IMG/VR virus record: IMGVR_UViG_3300047550_002572
Location: 1 to 56,110 of that record
DNA length: 56,110 nucleotides
Reading direction: 5' to 3' (one strand)
Source of the DNA: a virus
Part shown: piece by piece, positions 48,563-55,822 of the stretch
Position numbering within the stretch: position 1 is the stretch's first letter
Layout of the letters: each line of letters starts with the position of its first letter
Position numbers and translations under genes: made by a program
Notes under the pieces: generated by a model
Seen by the model: only the letters and a program-made list of their open reading frames with translations
Databases searched by the model: none
What the model was told of the DNA's origin: nothing

Positions 48563-50706
48563 CGGTTACGCGGGTTACCTGGTCTTCTTGCCCCTGGGAG
48601 CAAGTTGTCTAGGCCCGGAGGAATGTTGCCTGACGAACCAAGAAGGCCCGACGATTGGTCCTCCATCTGCCCTGGTTGCGGGGGCTGCATCGGTATGGCT
48701 TCGCCCCCGTCACTTCCCCCAAACGTAGACTGCGCCGAGTTGCCCGGCTTCATCAAGTCCGACATCGGCTGGATCGGTGTGTCGCTCACAATGTCCTCGG
48801 CGTCGTACTGCAGCGCCTCGACCAGCTTCTTCAGGATGCCGCCCCACTTGATGTATTGAGCGACGAACGGCAGACGACCCGTCGTGCCGATGAAGAACGT
48901 GAGCTTCTCGATGACCGCCTGACGGTCGAACACGGCACTGAACACCTTCGTCTGAAACGAGATGTCTGAGCCCAAAAGCTGGTACCGCTCGACAGGAGAC
49001 ATCCCCATCAGCTTGTCGTACTCGCCCGACAACTCGGGGTACTTGTCCCGACGACGGTCCAGCCACTCTGCCCAGTCTTTCTGACTCATGAACTGAAGGA
49101 TGGTCTTGAACCCAAGGGTGATCAGCGGCTTGATCAAATTCTTCTCGATGTTGCGATACACATAGTCGAGAAGCACCCCCGCCTCAGCCATGCGTCGGGT
49201 AAACTCCTGGGCGCTCTGCTTGCCTCGAGTGCGCGGCGTCCCCTCGGTCGCATCCGTAAGCGCCGTGCCGTCCGAAAGCTCGTGGGAGATGAGCTGCAAG
49301 AAGGGGAACGTGCCCTGCGGCAGGTCCCCCATCGGCACCGCCGAGATCATTGGCTTGCCGTTTGAATTCTTCTTCTTCCACATCTTGCCAGGGAACGCCA
49401 CGTCGGTGTTCTGCTCGTCGGGGTCGTAGATCATGTCCATGTCGATCTCGTTCATGCCGATCATGATCTTTTGGAAGTAGTCAATCGTCAGGTTGATGAA
49501 CTCGACCCACAGCTCGAACGAATCTGCGTTCATGCTGATAAAACCTTGATGGTAGACACTGAACGGGACGTTTACCATCCCCGCAACCACCAGCGGGATC
49601 TGCCCGTGCCAGAACGGGTTGTCGGTGGGCGGCAACACGATGTACGCCTTGTTGGCGACGATGAAGTACTTGTTCTTCAGCAGGCAGTCGCCTTGCTCAG
49701 AATACAGGTCGCCCCAGAACTCCTGTATATACACCGAGTCCTTGGCAATCGTGTGGATCTGACCCTTCTTGCGGTTCTCACGAGCCTCTTTGTCGAGCAC
49801 CGTGTACTGGTGGCTCATCACCTGGTCCACATTGATGAACGTGCGAACCTCGGCTTCCTGAGCGAACTCGCCCCGCGTGTAATGCCGCTCGATGATAACT
49901 CCCCTGAAACGTCCAGTGGGGTCGAGGATCACGTTGTCTGGCGACAGAAGCTCATAGCGCAGGCGCCCGTCGAACTTCTTGATGTCGGGGCGTGTCTTCG
50001 GAGGCGGCAGGTTCAGCCCGTCGCTGAACGGGTTGGGCATCCCCGTGAGCTGGGAGAGCATCGGATCCATGCTTGGCGCAGAAGAATCGGAAGAACCAGA
50101 CATCATCGCCTGATCGTCCGTCGCGGTCGGGTGATGCCACCCGTCCACATCCCAAGTGCAAAGCACTGGCATGATCTGCGACAACATCCCAACCTCAATC
50201 GCAGTGGAGAACACACTCTCAAAGTCGGCGTGGTCTTCGCCCAAGTACCAATACATCAGGTCTTTGACGATGTTGAGGTACTTCTGCTGGCTGGGTGCGC
50301 TCGTCTCAGTCCCGAACCATTCCTGAGACATCGACAGGATTCGCGTGATGGTGGCTGACAGTCGCTTCACCGTCATCGTCACCTTCGGCAACGTGCGGCG
50401 ACTCTGCCAGTCTTCCTTCTGAGAGAAGTCCCACTTGTTGTTGAACAGCCGCCACGCATTCTCCCAGTTCGCTCGGTGCGGCGCTCGAGCGGTGTCCCAC
50501 TCGTTGAACGTCCACTGCAGCGCGTTGATCAGCTTCTGCGCGGCGAGATCCTGGTCTTGCATAGCCGAATCGGTGGGATGTGGCGAACCCGCGAGGTCGG
50601 GTGGAAGCAGCTCCAACGGCAAACCACCGTCTTGCGACGGGGCCGCGCGGAGCATGATCGTCTTCTTCGCAGGCTCTGCCGAGTTGCCGATTCGGAGCTC
50701 ACCCAT
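48559..50706 (-). CDS. Portal protein
   Basis: A 715-residue portal-type protein. The N-terminal QKLINALQWTFNEWDTARAP and NWENAWRLFNNKWDF, the central wing segments (NPFWHGQIPLVVAGMVNVPF), and the long helices around QSAQEFTRRMAEAGVLLDYV match large podovirus portals. It forms the dodecameric ring through which DNA is packaged and ejected. The C-terminus is Pro/Gly-rich. It follows the large terminase and the 172-residue gene, as expected. Confidence 0.85.
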   Translation of the reverse strand: MGELRIGNSAEPAKKTIMLRAAPSQDGGLPLELLPPDLAGSPHPTDSAMQDQDLAAQKLINALQWTFNEWDTARAPHRANWENAWRLFNNKWDFSQKEDWQSRRTLPKVTMTVKRLSATITRILSMSQEWFGTETSAPSQQKYLNIVKDLMYWYLGEDHADFESVFSTAIEVGMLSQIMPVLCTWDVDGWHHPTATDDQAMMSGSSDSSAPSMDPMLSQLTGMPNPFSDGLNLPPPKTRPDIKKFDGRLRYELLSPDNVILDPTGRFRGVIIERHYTRGEFAQEAEVRTFINVDQVMSHQYTVLDKEARENRKKGQIHTIAKDSVYIQEFWGDLYSEQGDCLLKNKYFIVANKAYIVLPPTDNPFWHGQIPLVVAGMVNVPFSVYHQGFISMNADSFELWVEFINLTIDYFQKIMIGMNEIDMDMIYDPDEQNTDVAFPGKMWKKKNSNGKPMISAVPMGDLPQGTFPFLQLISHELSDGTALTDATEGTPRTRGKQSAQEFTRRMAEAGVLLDYVYRNIEKNLIKPLITLGFKTILQFMSQKDWAEWLDRRRDKYPELSGEYDKLMGMSPVERYQLLGSDISFQTKVFSAVFDRQAVIEKLTFFIGTTGRLPFVAQYIKWGGILKKLVEALQYDAEDIVSDTPIQPMSDLMKPGNSAQSTFGGSDGGEAIPMQPPQPGQMEDQSSGLLGSSGNIPPGLDNLLPGARRPGNPRNR

Positions 50707-50707
50707 G

Positions 50708-51226
50708 CTACATCATTCCCCCAGGAGGCATCGGAGGGCCACCCATCGGAGGACCGCCCATCGGAGGGGGAGCCCCACCACCCGACATGATCTGCGTGAT
50801 GATGCTGACCAGCGTCTGCTGCACTTCGGGGCTGACCATCATCGCTGCGGCCACCACTGGCCCGAACTGGTGGCCGATCTGTTCCATCTGATCGGCACCC
50901 CCAGCATCCGGCGGGGGACCACCACCCATCATCTCAGGAGGAACACCTGCGCCGCCCATCTCAGGGGGAGGAGCCTGGCCCGTCAGGGCTGCGGTCATCG
51001 GGTCGGGCGTCATCGCCCCAGGAGGGGGAGCGCCCTGCCCCACAAGCGCAGCCGTCATCGGATCAGGACCGGCAGGAGCCCCGCCCATGTCGGGAGGAGC
51101 GCCCATCGGGGGACCACCCGAAGGGGGACCGGCTGAAGCACTCAGCGCAGACGTGTCCAGTGGGGGCTTGGGGTTGGGCTTGTCCATGCTGGACACCTTG
51201 CCGCCGTCCTTCGGCTTCTTAGCCAT
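50708..51226 (-). CDS. Pro/Gly/Met-rich low-complexity protein
   Basis: A 172-residue protein starting MAKKPKDGGKVSSMDKPNPK. It is mostly repeats of short Pro/Gly/Met units (GGPPMGAPPDMGG, DPMTAAL repeated twice, GAPPPMGGPPMG). One folded-looking helix lies near residues 118-148 (DQMEQIGHQFGPVVAAAMMV). GGAGGAACG precedes the ATG. Location between terminase and portal suggests a small packaging or portal accessory protein. Confidence 0.7.
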   Translation of the reverse strand: MAKKPKDGGKVSSMDKPNPKPPLDTSALSASAGPPSGGPPMGAPPDMGGAPAGPDPMTAALVGQGAPPPGAMTPDPMTAALTGQAPPPEMGGAGVPPEMMGGGPPPDAGGADQMEQIGHQFGPVVAAAMMVSPEVQQTLVSIITQIMSGGGAPPPMGGPPMGGPPMPPGGMM

Positions 51227-52862
51227 CGTCGTTCCTCCTCGGCTTTCCAAAGTTGTAGACCGGCCCGCGTCGGCCTTGGAGCTCTCGCATAATCGTCTCT
51301 GCGTAAGACCCGTCGTTTGTCAGGGTTCGGTATAGACGCTTGGCGACCTTTTTCGGCACGGTGGCGTTCGTGATCTCGCGGAACATCACCACTGCATACC
51401 GACAGCAGTCCATGCAGTGGTCGTACCGCCCGTCCTTCACAGGCTTGATCGCATCGTCCTTTGCGTCGGGGTCCTGGGTGTACCCGAACTCGAAGGCGTC
51501 GATCAGAATCCCGCAATGAACGGGATCAAAGATCATCGCCGGAACACCTCCTGGTAGTATAGAGGATAGCTCTTGGTATAGCAACTGAACGCCATACTCA
51601 ATCTTCGAGAACCGATACCGAGGACGAAGCCCCAACCCCTCGAGAACCTGAATCTCGGTTTTGTCACTCGTGGACGACCGTTTCTTCCCTGCTTGGTCGC
51701 AGATGTCGATGAAGTCTGCTGTGTTGCCTCGAGCGTCGGTGTACCACTTCTTCGAGTTGTTGATCATCTTCTTGGCGAACGGCATCAGCATCTCGTCGTT
51801 GCCCAAGTGCGCCCGAAGCCACTTGATCTGACCCGTATCCTTGTCCTCCTGGGCGAACACACACGCCGGACGCCGAAACCCAAAGTCCCAGATCCGCCAG
51901 ATCGGCCAGCGCGGGTTCCACGTCAGCGTCTTGTCGCCTGCGGGCACATGGATCTTGCGGTTGAAGTAGTTCTTGAAGATCGGCTTGCCCTTGATGCTGG
52001 GCGTGAACAACCCCAACCTGAACTTGCGGTACAGCGCCGGAGAGTCCTTGTACGCCTCTTCCAGCGAAGAGATGTACCCCTGCGGCAGGTTGCGCTCGTT
52101 GTCCTCGGTAGGATAGTGGATCGCTTTGACGTTGGGCTGGGGGTCTATTGCCCGCTCAGTGAACCACTTCTTGTATGTCCAGTGCTCTTCGCTCGGCGGG
52201 TTCTCGATGCAGCAGATCATTCGAGCGGGCGCCCGCTGCCCCGACATACGACCGACCACCGTGTCGAAGAACAGCTCCTGAATCTCGTCGCACTCCTCAA
52301 GCAGAACGATGTCGTACTCGGTGCCGCCTAGGTTGTCGGCCTTGCCTTCGCCCGCCTTGTTCGCGTTCTCGGTCGAGCGGAACACCCACGACGAACCATT
52401 CTTGAAGTACAAGCCTGGGCGGTCGCCTCCGCGAAACTCGTAATCTTCGCCTTTGTTGTAGCCGACTTTTGACAAGAACTCGACCACCGAAGGAACCAAC
52501 GAGTCTGCGAGCTGGGTGTACGTCCGGCGAGCACCCAACGCTTTCGTGCCTGGGTACTTCACGAGGATCTTCACGAACAGGGCGATAGTGCCCACCGTCT
52601 TGCCCGACCGAGTGGCCCCGTACTCCAGCACCATCAAGATGTTGTCTTGCTCGTTGTCCTTCGAGAAGTCGAAGTACAGGTCGTGAAGATAGTCCTGCCG
52701 AGGGTTGGGCGACCCCACCAACCCCCGATCAAGACTCCAGAAGTTGTTCATCACCGGCTCGACGAGCGCCTCGTTCATCGCCATCAACGACGCAATCTCG
52801 TTGAAGACAATGCCATCGGCGTCGGGGAAGAAGTTATGGGTTTGTACCGTCTTCCACGCCAT
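51219..52862 (-). CDS. terL: Terminase large subunit
   Basis: A 547-residue packaging motor. The ATPase has Walker A GATRSGKT (82-89), Walker B DIVLLEECDE (184-193) and SGQRAPARMICCIENPPSEE as motif III. The nuclease domain begins with WRIWDFGFRR (Asp326), followed by FIDICDQAGKKRSS and a C-terminal acidic cluster (FGYTQDPDAKDDAIKPVKDG). It cuts concatemeric DNA and pumps it into the prohead through the portal. Confidence 0.92.
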   Translation of the reverse strand: MAWKTVQTHNFFPDADGIVFNEIASLMAMNEALVEPVMNNFWSLDRGLVGSPNPRQDYLHDLYFDFSKDNEQDNILMVLEYGATRSGKTVGTIALFVKILVKYPGTKALGARRTYTQLADSLVPSVVEFLSKVGYNKGEDYEFRGGDRPGLYFKNGSSWVFRSTENANKAGEGKADNLGGTEYDIVLLEECDEIQELFFDTVVGRMSGQRAPARMICCIENPPSEEHWTYKKWFTERAIDPQPNVKAIHYPTEDNERNLPQGYISSLEEAYKDSPALYRKFRLGLFTPSIKGKPIFKNYFNRKIHVPAGDKTLTWNPRWPIWRIWDFGFRRPACVFAQEDKDTGQIKWLRAHLGNDEMLMPFAKKMINNSKKWYTDARGNTADFIDICDQAGKKRSSTSDKTEIQVLEGLGLRPRYRFSKIEYGVQLLYQELSSILPGGVPAMIFDPVHCGILIDAFEFGYTQDPDAKDDAIKPVKDGRYDHCMDCCRYAVVMFREITNATVPKKVAKRLYRTLTNDGSYAETIMRELQGRRGPVYNFGKPRRNDDG

Positions 52863-52864
52863 CG

Positions 52865-53494
52865 TCAGTACTTGGCAATCAACTCGATCACGTCACACGA
52901 CTTGCCGTTGACATCCAAACTGGTAAGCGGGTACGTCTTCCCGTCAATCACAACCGTGCGACCGTTGTAGTTGGCAAACACCTTCAGCACCCGCTGCACC
53001 GGCGCCACCAGCGAAGACCAGTTAACATACTTGGCCGACCCGACCGACCGGATACGGCGGTATACCCCGCCGCCGTTGTCGTCGCTGCCACCGCTGCCCT
53101 GAGCCGACGTGTTGCCTTCAATCGTGTGGATCTGGTTGCCTTCCACCTGCTCTACGATGCCGATGTGGCCCGAGTACTGCCCGTCGTTGTCCCACATCTG
53201 CAGCAGCATGAAGTCGCCCCGCTGCGGAGTCGTTTTCAGCACACCCTTGCTCCGCGCCCACGACTCAATGCTCGGGCAATACGCTCGGTTGCCCAAGTCC
53301 TCCCAAGTGCTCTTTGGCACACCCACCTCGTCGGTAACGAAGAACACGAACGCGGCACACCAAGGGTTGCCTGGCCCCAGACCGACTGCGGCCAGATACT
53401 GGTTGACCCTCGGGCCGCTGTTGCTGAATCCCACCTCAGTAACGCCCAGTTCTTTGATCGCTGCAGTGACCACAGAATCCACATACGAACTCAT
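52865..53494 (-). CDS. CHAP-domain endolysin
   Basis: A 209-residue cell-wall hydrolase. A CHAP cysteine amidase/peptidase fold spans about residues 8-150, with Cys46 in NPWCAAFVFFV, His110 in SGHIGIVEQV and the Glu/Asn pair in HTIEGNTSAQGSGG. The C-terminal 60 residues may bind the wall. No signal peptide is seen, so the holin at the end of the arm would be needed. Its place beside the terminase is unusual but known. It overlaps the upstream stop by ATGA. Confidence 0.88.
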   Translation of the reverse strand: MSSYVDSVVTAAIKELGVTEVGFSNSGPRVNQYLAAVGLGPGNPWCAAFVFFVTDEVGVPKSTWEDLGNRAYCPSIESWARSKGVLKTTPQRGDFMLLQMWDNDGQYSGHIGIVEQVEGNQIHTIEGNTSAQGSGGSDDNGGGVYRRIRSVGSAKYVNWSSLVAPVQRVLKVFANYNGRTVVIDGKTYPLTSLDVNGKSCDVIELIAKY

Positions 53495-54177
53495 ATCATA
53501 TCCTCCAATGACGGCATAGGCTGAGAAACCTGCTGACGAACTTCACGGAACTCTGCACCCAACGGGTCTACGTTATCTGCCGTGACTTCGACCCGAGGAG
53601 CGGCCAGCGCCGCTCGAGGGCCATCGCTGTTGGGTACCGACATCTTCATCGCACGCTCAATGATCTGCTGACGGGTACGCCCGTCCTCGACGAAGTGGAA
53701 CACCACATCCTGAATGAACCGCACGAGAATGCTTGTGTCGATGTTGACCTGAAGCTTCACGCCTTCCTGGATCTTCTTCATCCGCTCGGCGGCCCGCGTG
53801 ATCTTCTCCAGATGGTCTGCTAGGTCTTCGAGACCGAGACCAAGACTTGCGACGCCGAGCTCTTCTGCGATGACCGCCGTCGCAATGGACGTGAGAGTCG
53901 AAACCGTCTTCTGGAGCTTTTCCGCATCCTTCGTCTTCTCCCCGTACACCTTCATCAGCTTAGACGAGATGGCTTCCTCAATGGCGACGATCTTCTGCTG
54001 CCCTGTCGCAGTCAGCGCCTCTTCCATCCGCACATACAGCAACCGAAGAAGCGCAATCTCCTTGCGAAGGTCAAACGGCTTGCCGTCATCCAAGAACTCC
54101 TGATACAGACCCTCATACTTGTCGGGGACGCCCAGTTTCTTCGCAGAGACGTGCAAGCCGTGCTTGATTTTAGACAT
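53491..54177 (-). CDS. Candidate terminase small subunit
   Basis: A 228-residue, mostly helical protein. ATG 54177 is chosen; a longer frame to 54288 covers a promoter-like site. It has a basic N-terminus (MSKIKHGLHVSAKKLGVPDK), a Lys/Glu-rich middle (EEAISSKLMKVYGEKTKDAE), and ITRAAERMKKIQEGVKLQVN, with a Pro-rich C-terminus. This pattern and the position two genes before the large terminase fit a small terminase, which marks DNA for packaging. No definitive motif. Confidence 0.6.
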   Translation of the reverse strand: MSKIKHGLHVSAKKLGVPDKYEGLYQEFLDDGKPFDLRKEIALLRLLYVRMEEALTATGQQKIVAIEEAISSKLMKVYGEKTKDAEKLQKTVSTLTSIATAVIAEELGVASLGLGLEDLADHLEKITRAAERMKKIQEGVKLQVNIDTSILVRFIQDVVFHFVEDGRTRQQIIERAMKMSVPNSDGPRAALAAPRVEVTADNVDPLGAEFREVRQQVSQPMPSLEDMI

Positions 54178-54183
54178 ACGCCC

Positions 54184-54212
54184 ATCATGTAAGAGAGGGT
54201 CGGTATTGTCAA
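54184..54212 (-). promoter_or_regulatory. Leftward promoter before the packaging genes
   Basis: On the minus strand TTGACA (54207-54212), a 17-base spacer and CATGAT (54184-54189; 4 of 6). Transcription would begin almost at the ATG at 54177, so the message may be leaderless, or a further promoter upstream supplies the leader (a TATAGT box lies at 54256-54261). Confidence 0.6.
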
Positions 54213-54328
54213 GAGGTAAATACCAGCCCTTGACGCACCGACCCAACATCCCTACACTATACGGGAAGACCGAAGGTAACCATACCACCCCACCCCTGTG
54301 GCCCTGGCGAAAGCTGGGGCTGCTTTCT

Positions 54329-54715
54329 TTACTTCAAGAACTTCAGCTTGTACCGAGTGGACTGAACCAACGTCACAATCGAATCGATCTCGTTCTGGAT
54401 GTTGCTCATCTCGCAGATCGCCTGGCGGTTGTCCTCTACCCACGCCTCAAGGTCGTCTAGCATCGGAATTGCCGCCTGCGCCTTGATCGACACAGCAGGC
54501 AGCTTCAGCAGCTCCCCGCACATCCCCTGATACGCTTCTGCGAACGAATCGGCCAGCTCCCCGATCTCAGTGTAGAACGCCCCCAGCGCCATGTGCTCCG
54601 CGAACGAACCCGGCCCCTTCGCCGCCAAGTGCAGAACGTGCGCCTGCGTCCGAGCGTTGAAGCACTTCATCACCAGAAGCGCCGCCTTCCCATCATCGTG
54701 CTTGCAATCAGCCAT
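54329..54715 (-). CDS. Dps/ferritin-like helical protein (DUF5856-like)
   Basis: A 128-residue helical protein. ATG 54715 is preceded by GGAGAAGGAGG. It has FNARTQAHVLHLAAKGPGSF, AEHMALGAFYTEIGELADSF and AEAYQGMCGELL, in which His and Glu spacing matches the phage DUF5856/Dps-like group. Those proteins have a four-helix ferritin-like fold, but their role in phages is not known. It may protect DNA or bind iron. Confidence 0.75.
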   Translation of the reverse strand: MADCKHDDGKAALLVMKCFNARTQAHVLHLAAKGPGSFAEHMALGAFYTEIGELADSFAEAYQGMCGELLKLPAVSIKAQAAIPMLDDLEAWVEDNRQAICEMSNIQNEIDSIVTLVQSTRYKLKFLK

Positions 54716-54845
54716 CCCGTCTCTCCTCCTTCTCACATACCGTACACACCATAGGGTACATCGACAGGCTGTCTCGGTCAACGGGGAACACGGGCTGGCG
54801 GTACACCCACCGATGAAACCCCACCGCACACAACATCCGCTGCAT
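54708..54845 (-). CDS. Tiny zinc-ribbon-like protein, 45 residues
   Basis: Reads MQRMLCAVGFHRWVYRQPVF from the ATG at 54845 to TGA at 54708. Cys6 and His11 near the start and CTVC near the end form a likely metal site. It overlaps the Dps-like gene by eight bases, and its ATG is five bases after the stop of the 100-residue gene. Unknown function. Confidence 0.6.
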   Translation of the reverse strand: MQRMLCAVGFHRWVYRQPVFPVDRDSLSMYPMVCTVCEKEERRDG

Positions 54846-54849
54846 CAGC

Positions 54850-55152
54850 TTACACAACGACGTATCCCTCCGCTATCTCCCGAGCCGTCTGCGCAGAGCA
54901 CTCGTGCGAGGCTGACGTTTCCAACCCCGTCCACCCGCAGAACTCACAAGCCCCATCCGCATCTGCAGGCGTCAGACCCGCAAGCGCACAAAGCACATCC
55001 AACGCTTTCTCCATGTCTTCACGCAGCTTGTCACGCTCTGCGGTCACCTGCTCCAGTTCGTCGCACAACCGTAGCACCGACGCTATCAGCGACGACACAT
55101 CCATGTTTGCGCGAGCCCGCACCTTGTCGAGCTGTATCGGCTCTCTACTCAT
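54850..55152 (-). CDS. Coiled-coil protein with Cys/His motif, 100 residues
   Basis: A basic start, then a coiled coil (about 23-55, IASVLRLCDELEQVTAERDK) and a C-terminal segment with CEFCGW and HEC that may bind zinc. Near its start are GAGGCGAAGCG and the stop of the 39-residue gene. Possibly a regulator. Unknown family. Confidence 0.7.
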   Translation of the reverse strand: MSREPIQLDKVRARANMDVSSLIASVLRLCDELEQVTAERDKLREDMEKALDVLCALAGLTPADADGACEFCGWTGLETSASHECSAQTAREIAEGYVVV

Positions 55153-55161
55153 CGCTTCGCC

Positions 55162-55281
55162 TCACCGCTCATCGCGCTTCTCCCTCCGCTTGTCGTCCTC
55201 GCGCTCCCACGCGCACAGGTCGCAGACGGCGTCGATGGCTTGCATCTGATAGTCCAAGTTGCCTTCAAAGTGCAGTTTCAT
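55162..55281 (-). CDS. 39-residue peptide resembling the start of type III restriction Res subunits
   Basis: Reads MKLHFEGNLDYQMQAIDAVC from the ATG at 55281 to TGA at 55162. The opening MKLxFExNLDYQxQAIxAVxDL is the usual start of Res helicase subunits of type III restriction enzymes. After 24 residues the similarity ends in a short basic/acidic tail. There is no room for a helicase. It may be a remnant, a decoy or chance. No clear ribosome site. Confidence 0.45.
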   Translation of the reverse strand: MKLHFEGNLDYQMQAIDAVCDLCAWEREDDKRREKRDER

Positions 55282-55299
55282 GGGAAGTCTCTACCTCGA

Positions 55300-55384
55300 T
55301 CATTACTAAAATCGTATCTGCGAAGACGCCTAGTAATGAGTGTTCATGCGGGTTCTGTCGCCGCAATCATTACTAGGCATTACT
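55300..55384. repeat. Iteron-like CATTACTA repeats
   Basis: TCATTACTA at 55300-55308, its reverse complement in GCCTAGTAATGA (55327-55338), TCATTACTAGGC (55366-55377) and CATTACTA (55377-55384). The second and third form a perfect 12+12 inverted repeat. The 180-base gene-free stretch 55282-55461 holds these sites and nothing else obvious. An operator cluster or a second initiator site are the likely uses. Confidence 0.7.
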
Positions 55385-55461
55385 AACATTACTCGAGCCC
55401 TCCTGTCGCCGCTGGTCGGCGCGCTCCCACGCCCGCACCCGCGCCGAGCCCTGCAACGGTA

Positions 55462-55581
55462 TCACTTGCTGATTCTCCTCTGCAATATCTCAGCCAGCCG
55501 ATCCGCACAATCCTCGCAGAACACCAGCCGACCCAACCGCACCGGCCACGAACCCACCCGACCCTTGCACACCGAACACAT
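55462..55581 (-). CDS. 39-residue CxxC protein
   Basis: From the ATG at 55581, whose A is shared with the upstream stop (TGATG). It reads MCSVCKGRVGSWPVRLGRLV and then CEDC, two Cys pairs 16 residues apart, the spacing of a zinc ribbon. A longer frame back to 55725 is Gly-rich and lies opposite the ribbon-helix-helix frame, so it is rejected. Confidence 0.65.
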   Translation of the reverse strand: MCSVCKGRVGSWPVRLGRLVFCEDCADRLAEILQRRISK

Positions 55582-55775
55582 CACTCCGACGCCCCCGCCC
55601 CAAGCTCCTCGACCTCCAACCCCAATATCGCATGCTCCACCAACGCACTCATCGTACACCCCACCGCATCCGACATCTCCTCCAACCGCCGCTTTGTAGA
55701 GGGGCGAATCCTCACCATCAAACACTCCGACTTCATCTCCTTCGCCTCAACCGACCGACGCTTCCCTGACGACAT
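55581..55775 (-). CDS. Ribbon-helix-helix transcription regulator
   Basis: A 64-residue protein with a basic start (MSSGKRRSVEAKEMKSECLM), then MVRIRPSTKRRLEEMSDAVG and CTMSALVEHAILGLEV: a beta strand and two helices of the ribbon-helix-helix family. It is the first gene of the leftward arm. A 13+13 perfect inverted repeat lies just upstream (55792-55822), a natural operator for such a dimer, so autoregulation is likely. Confidence 0.8.
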   Translation of the reverse strand: MSSGKRRSVEAKEMKSECLMVRIRPSTKRRLEEMSDAVGCTMSALVEHAILGLEVEELGAGASE

Positions 55776-55791
55776 AACACGTTGTACCTCC

Positions 55792-55822
55792 GAATCGTAT
55801 TAACCAAGAGTTAATACGATTC
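55792..55822. promoter_or_regulatory. Operator palindrome upstream of the RHH gene
   Basis: GAATCGTATTAAC (55792-55804), a 5-base centre and GTTAATACGATTC (55810-55822), a perfect inverted repeat 31 bases long, 17 bases before the ATG at 55775. It also contains TAGAAT and TACGAT -10-like elements on the minus strand. No clear -35 partner was found. Confidence 0.75.

Noticed and set aside
54302-54330. GC hairpin with GAAA loop followed by TGCTTTCTTT on the + strand
   Set aside because: No rightward gene precedes it, and on the minus strand there is no T-run, so it is not counted as a terminator.
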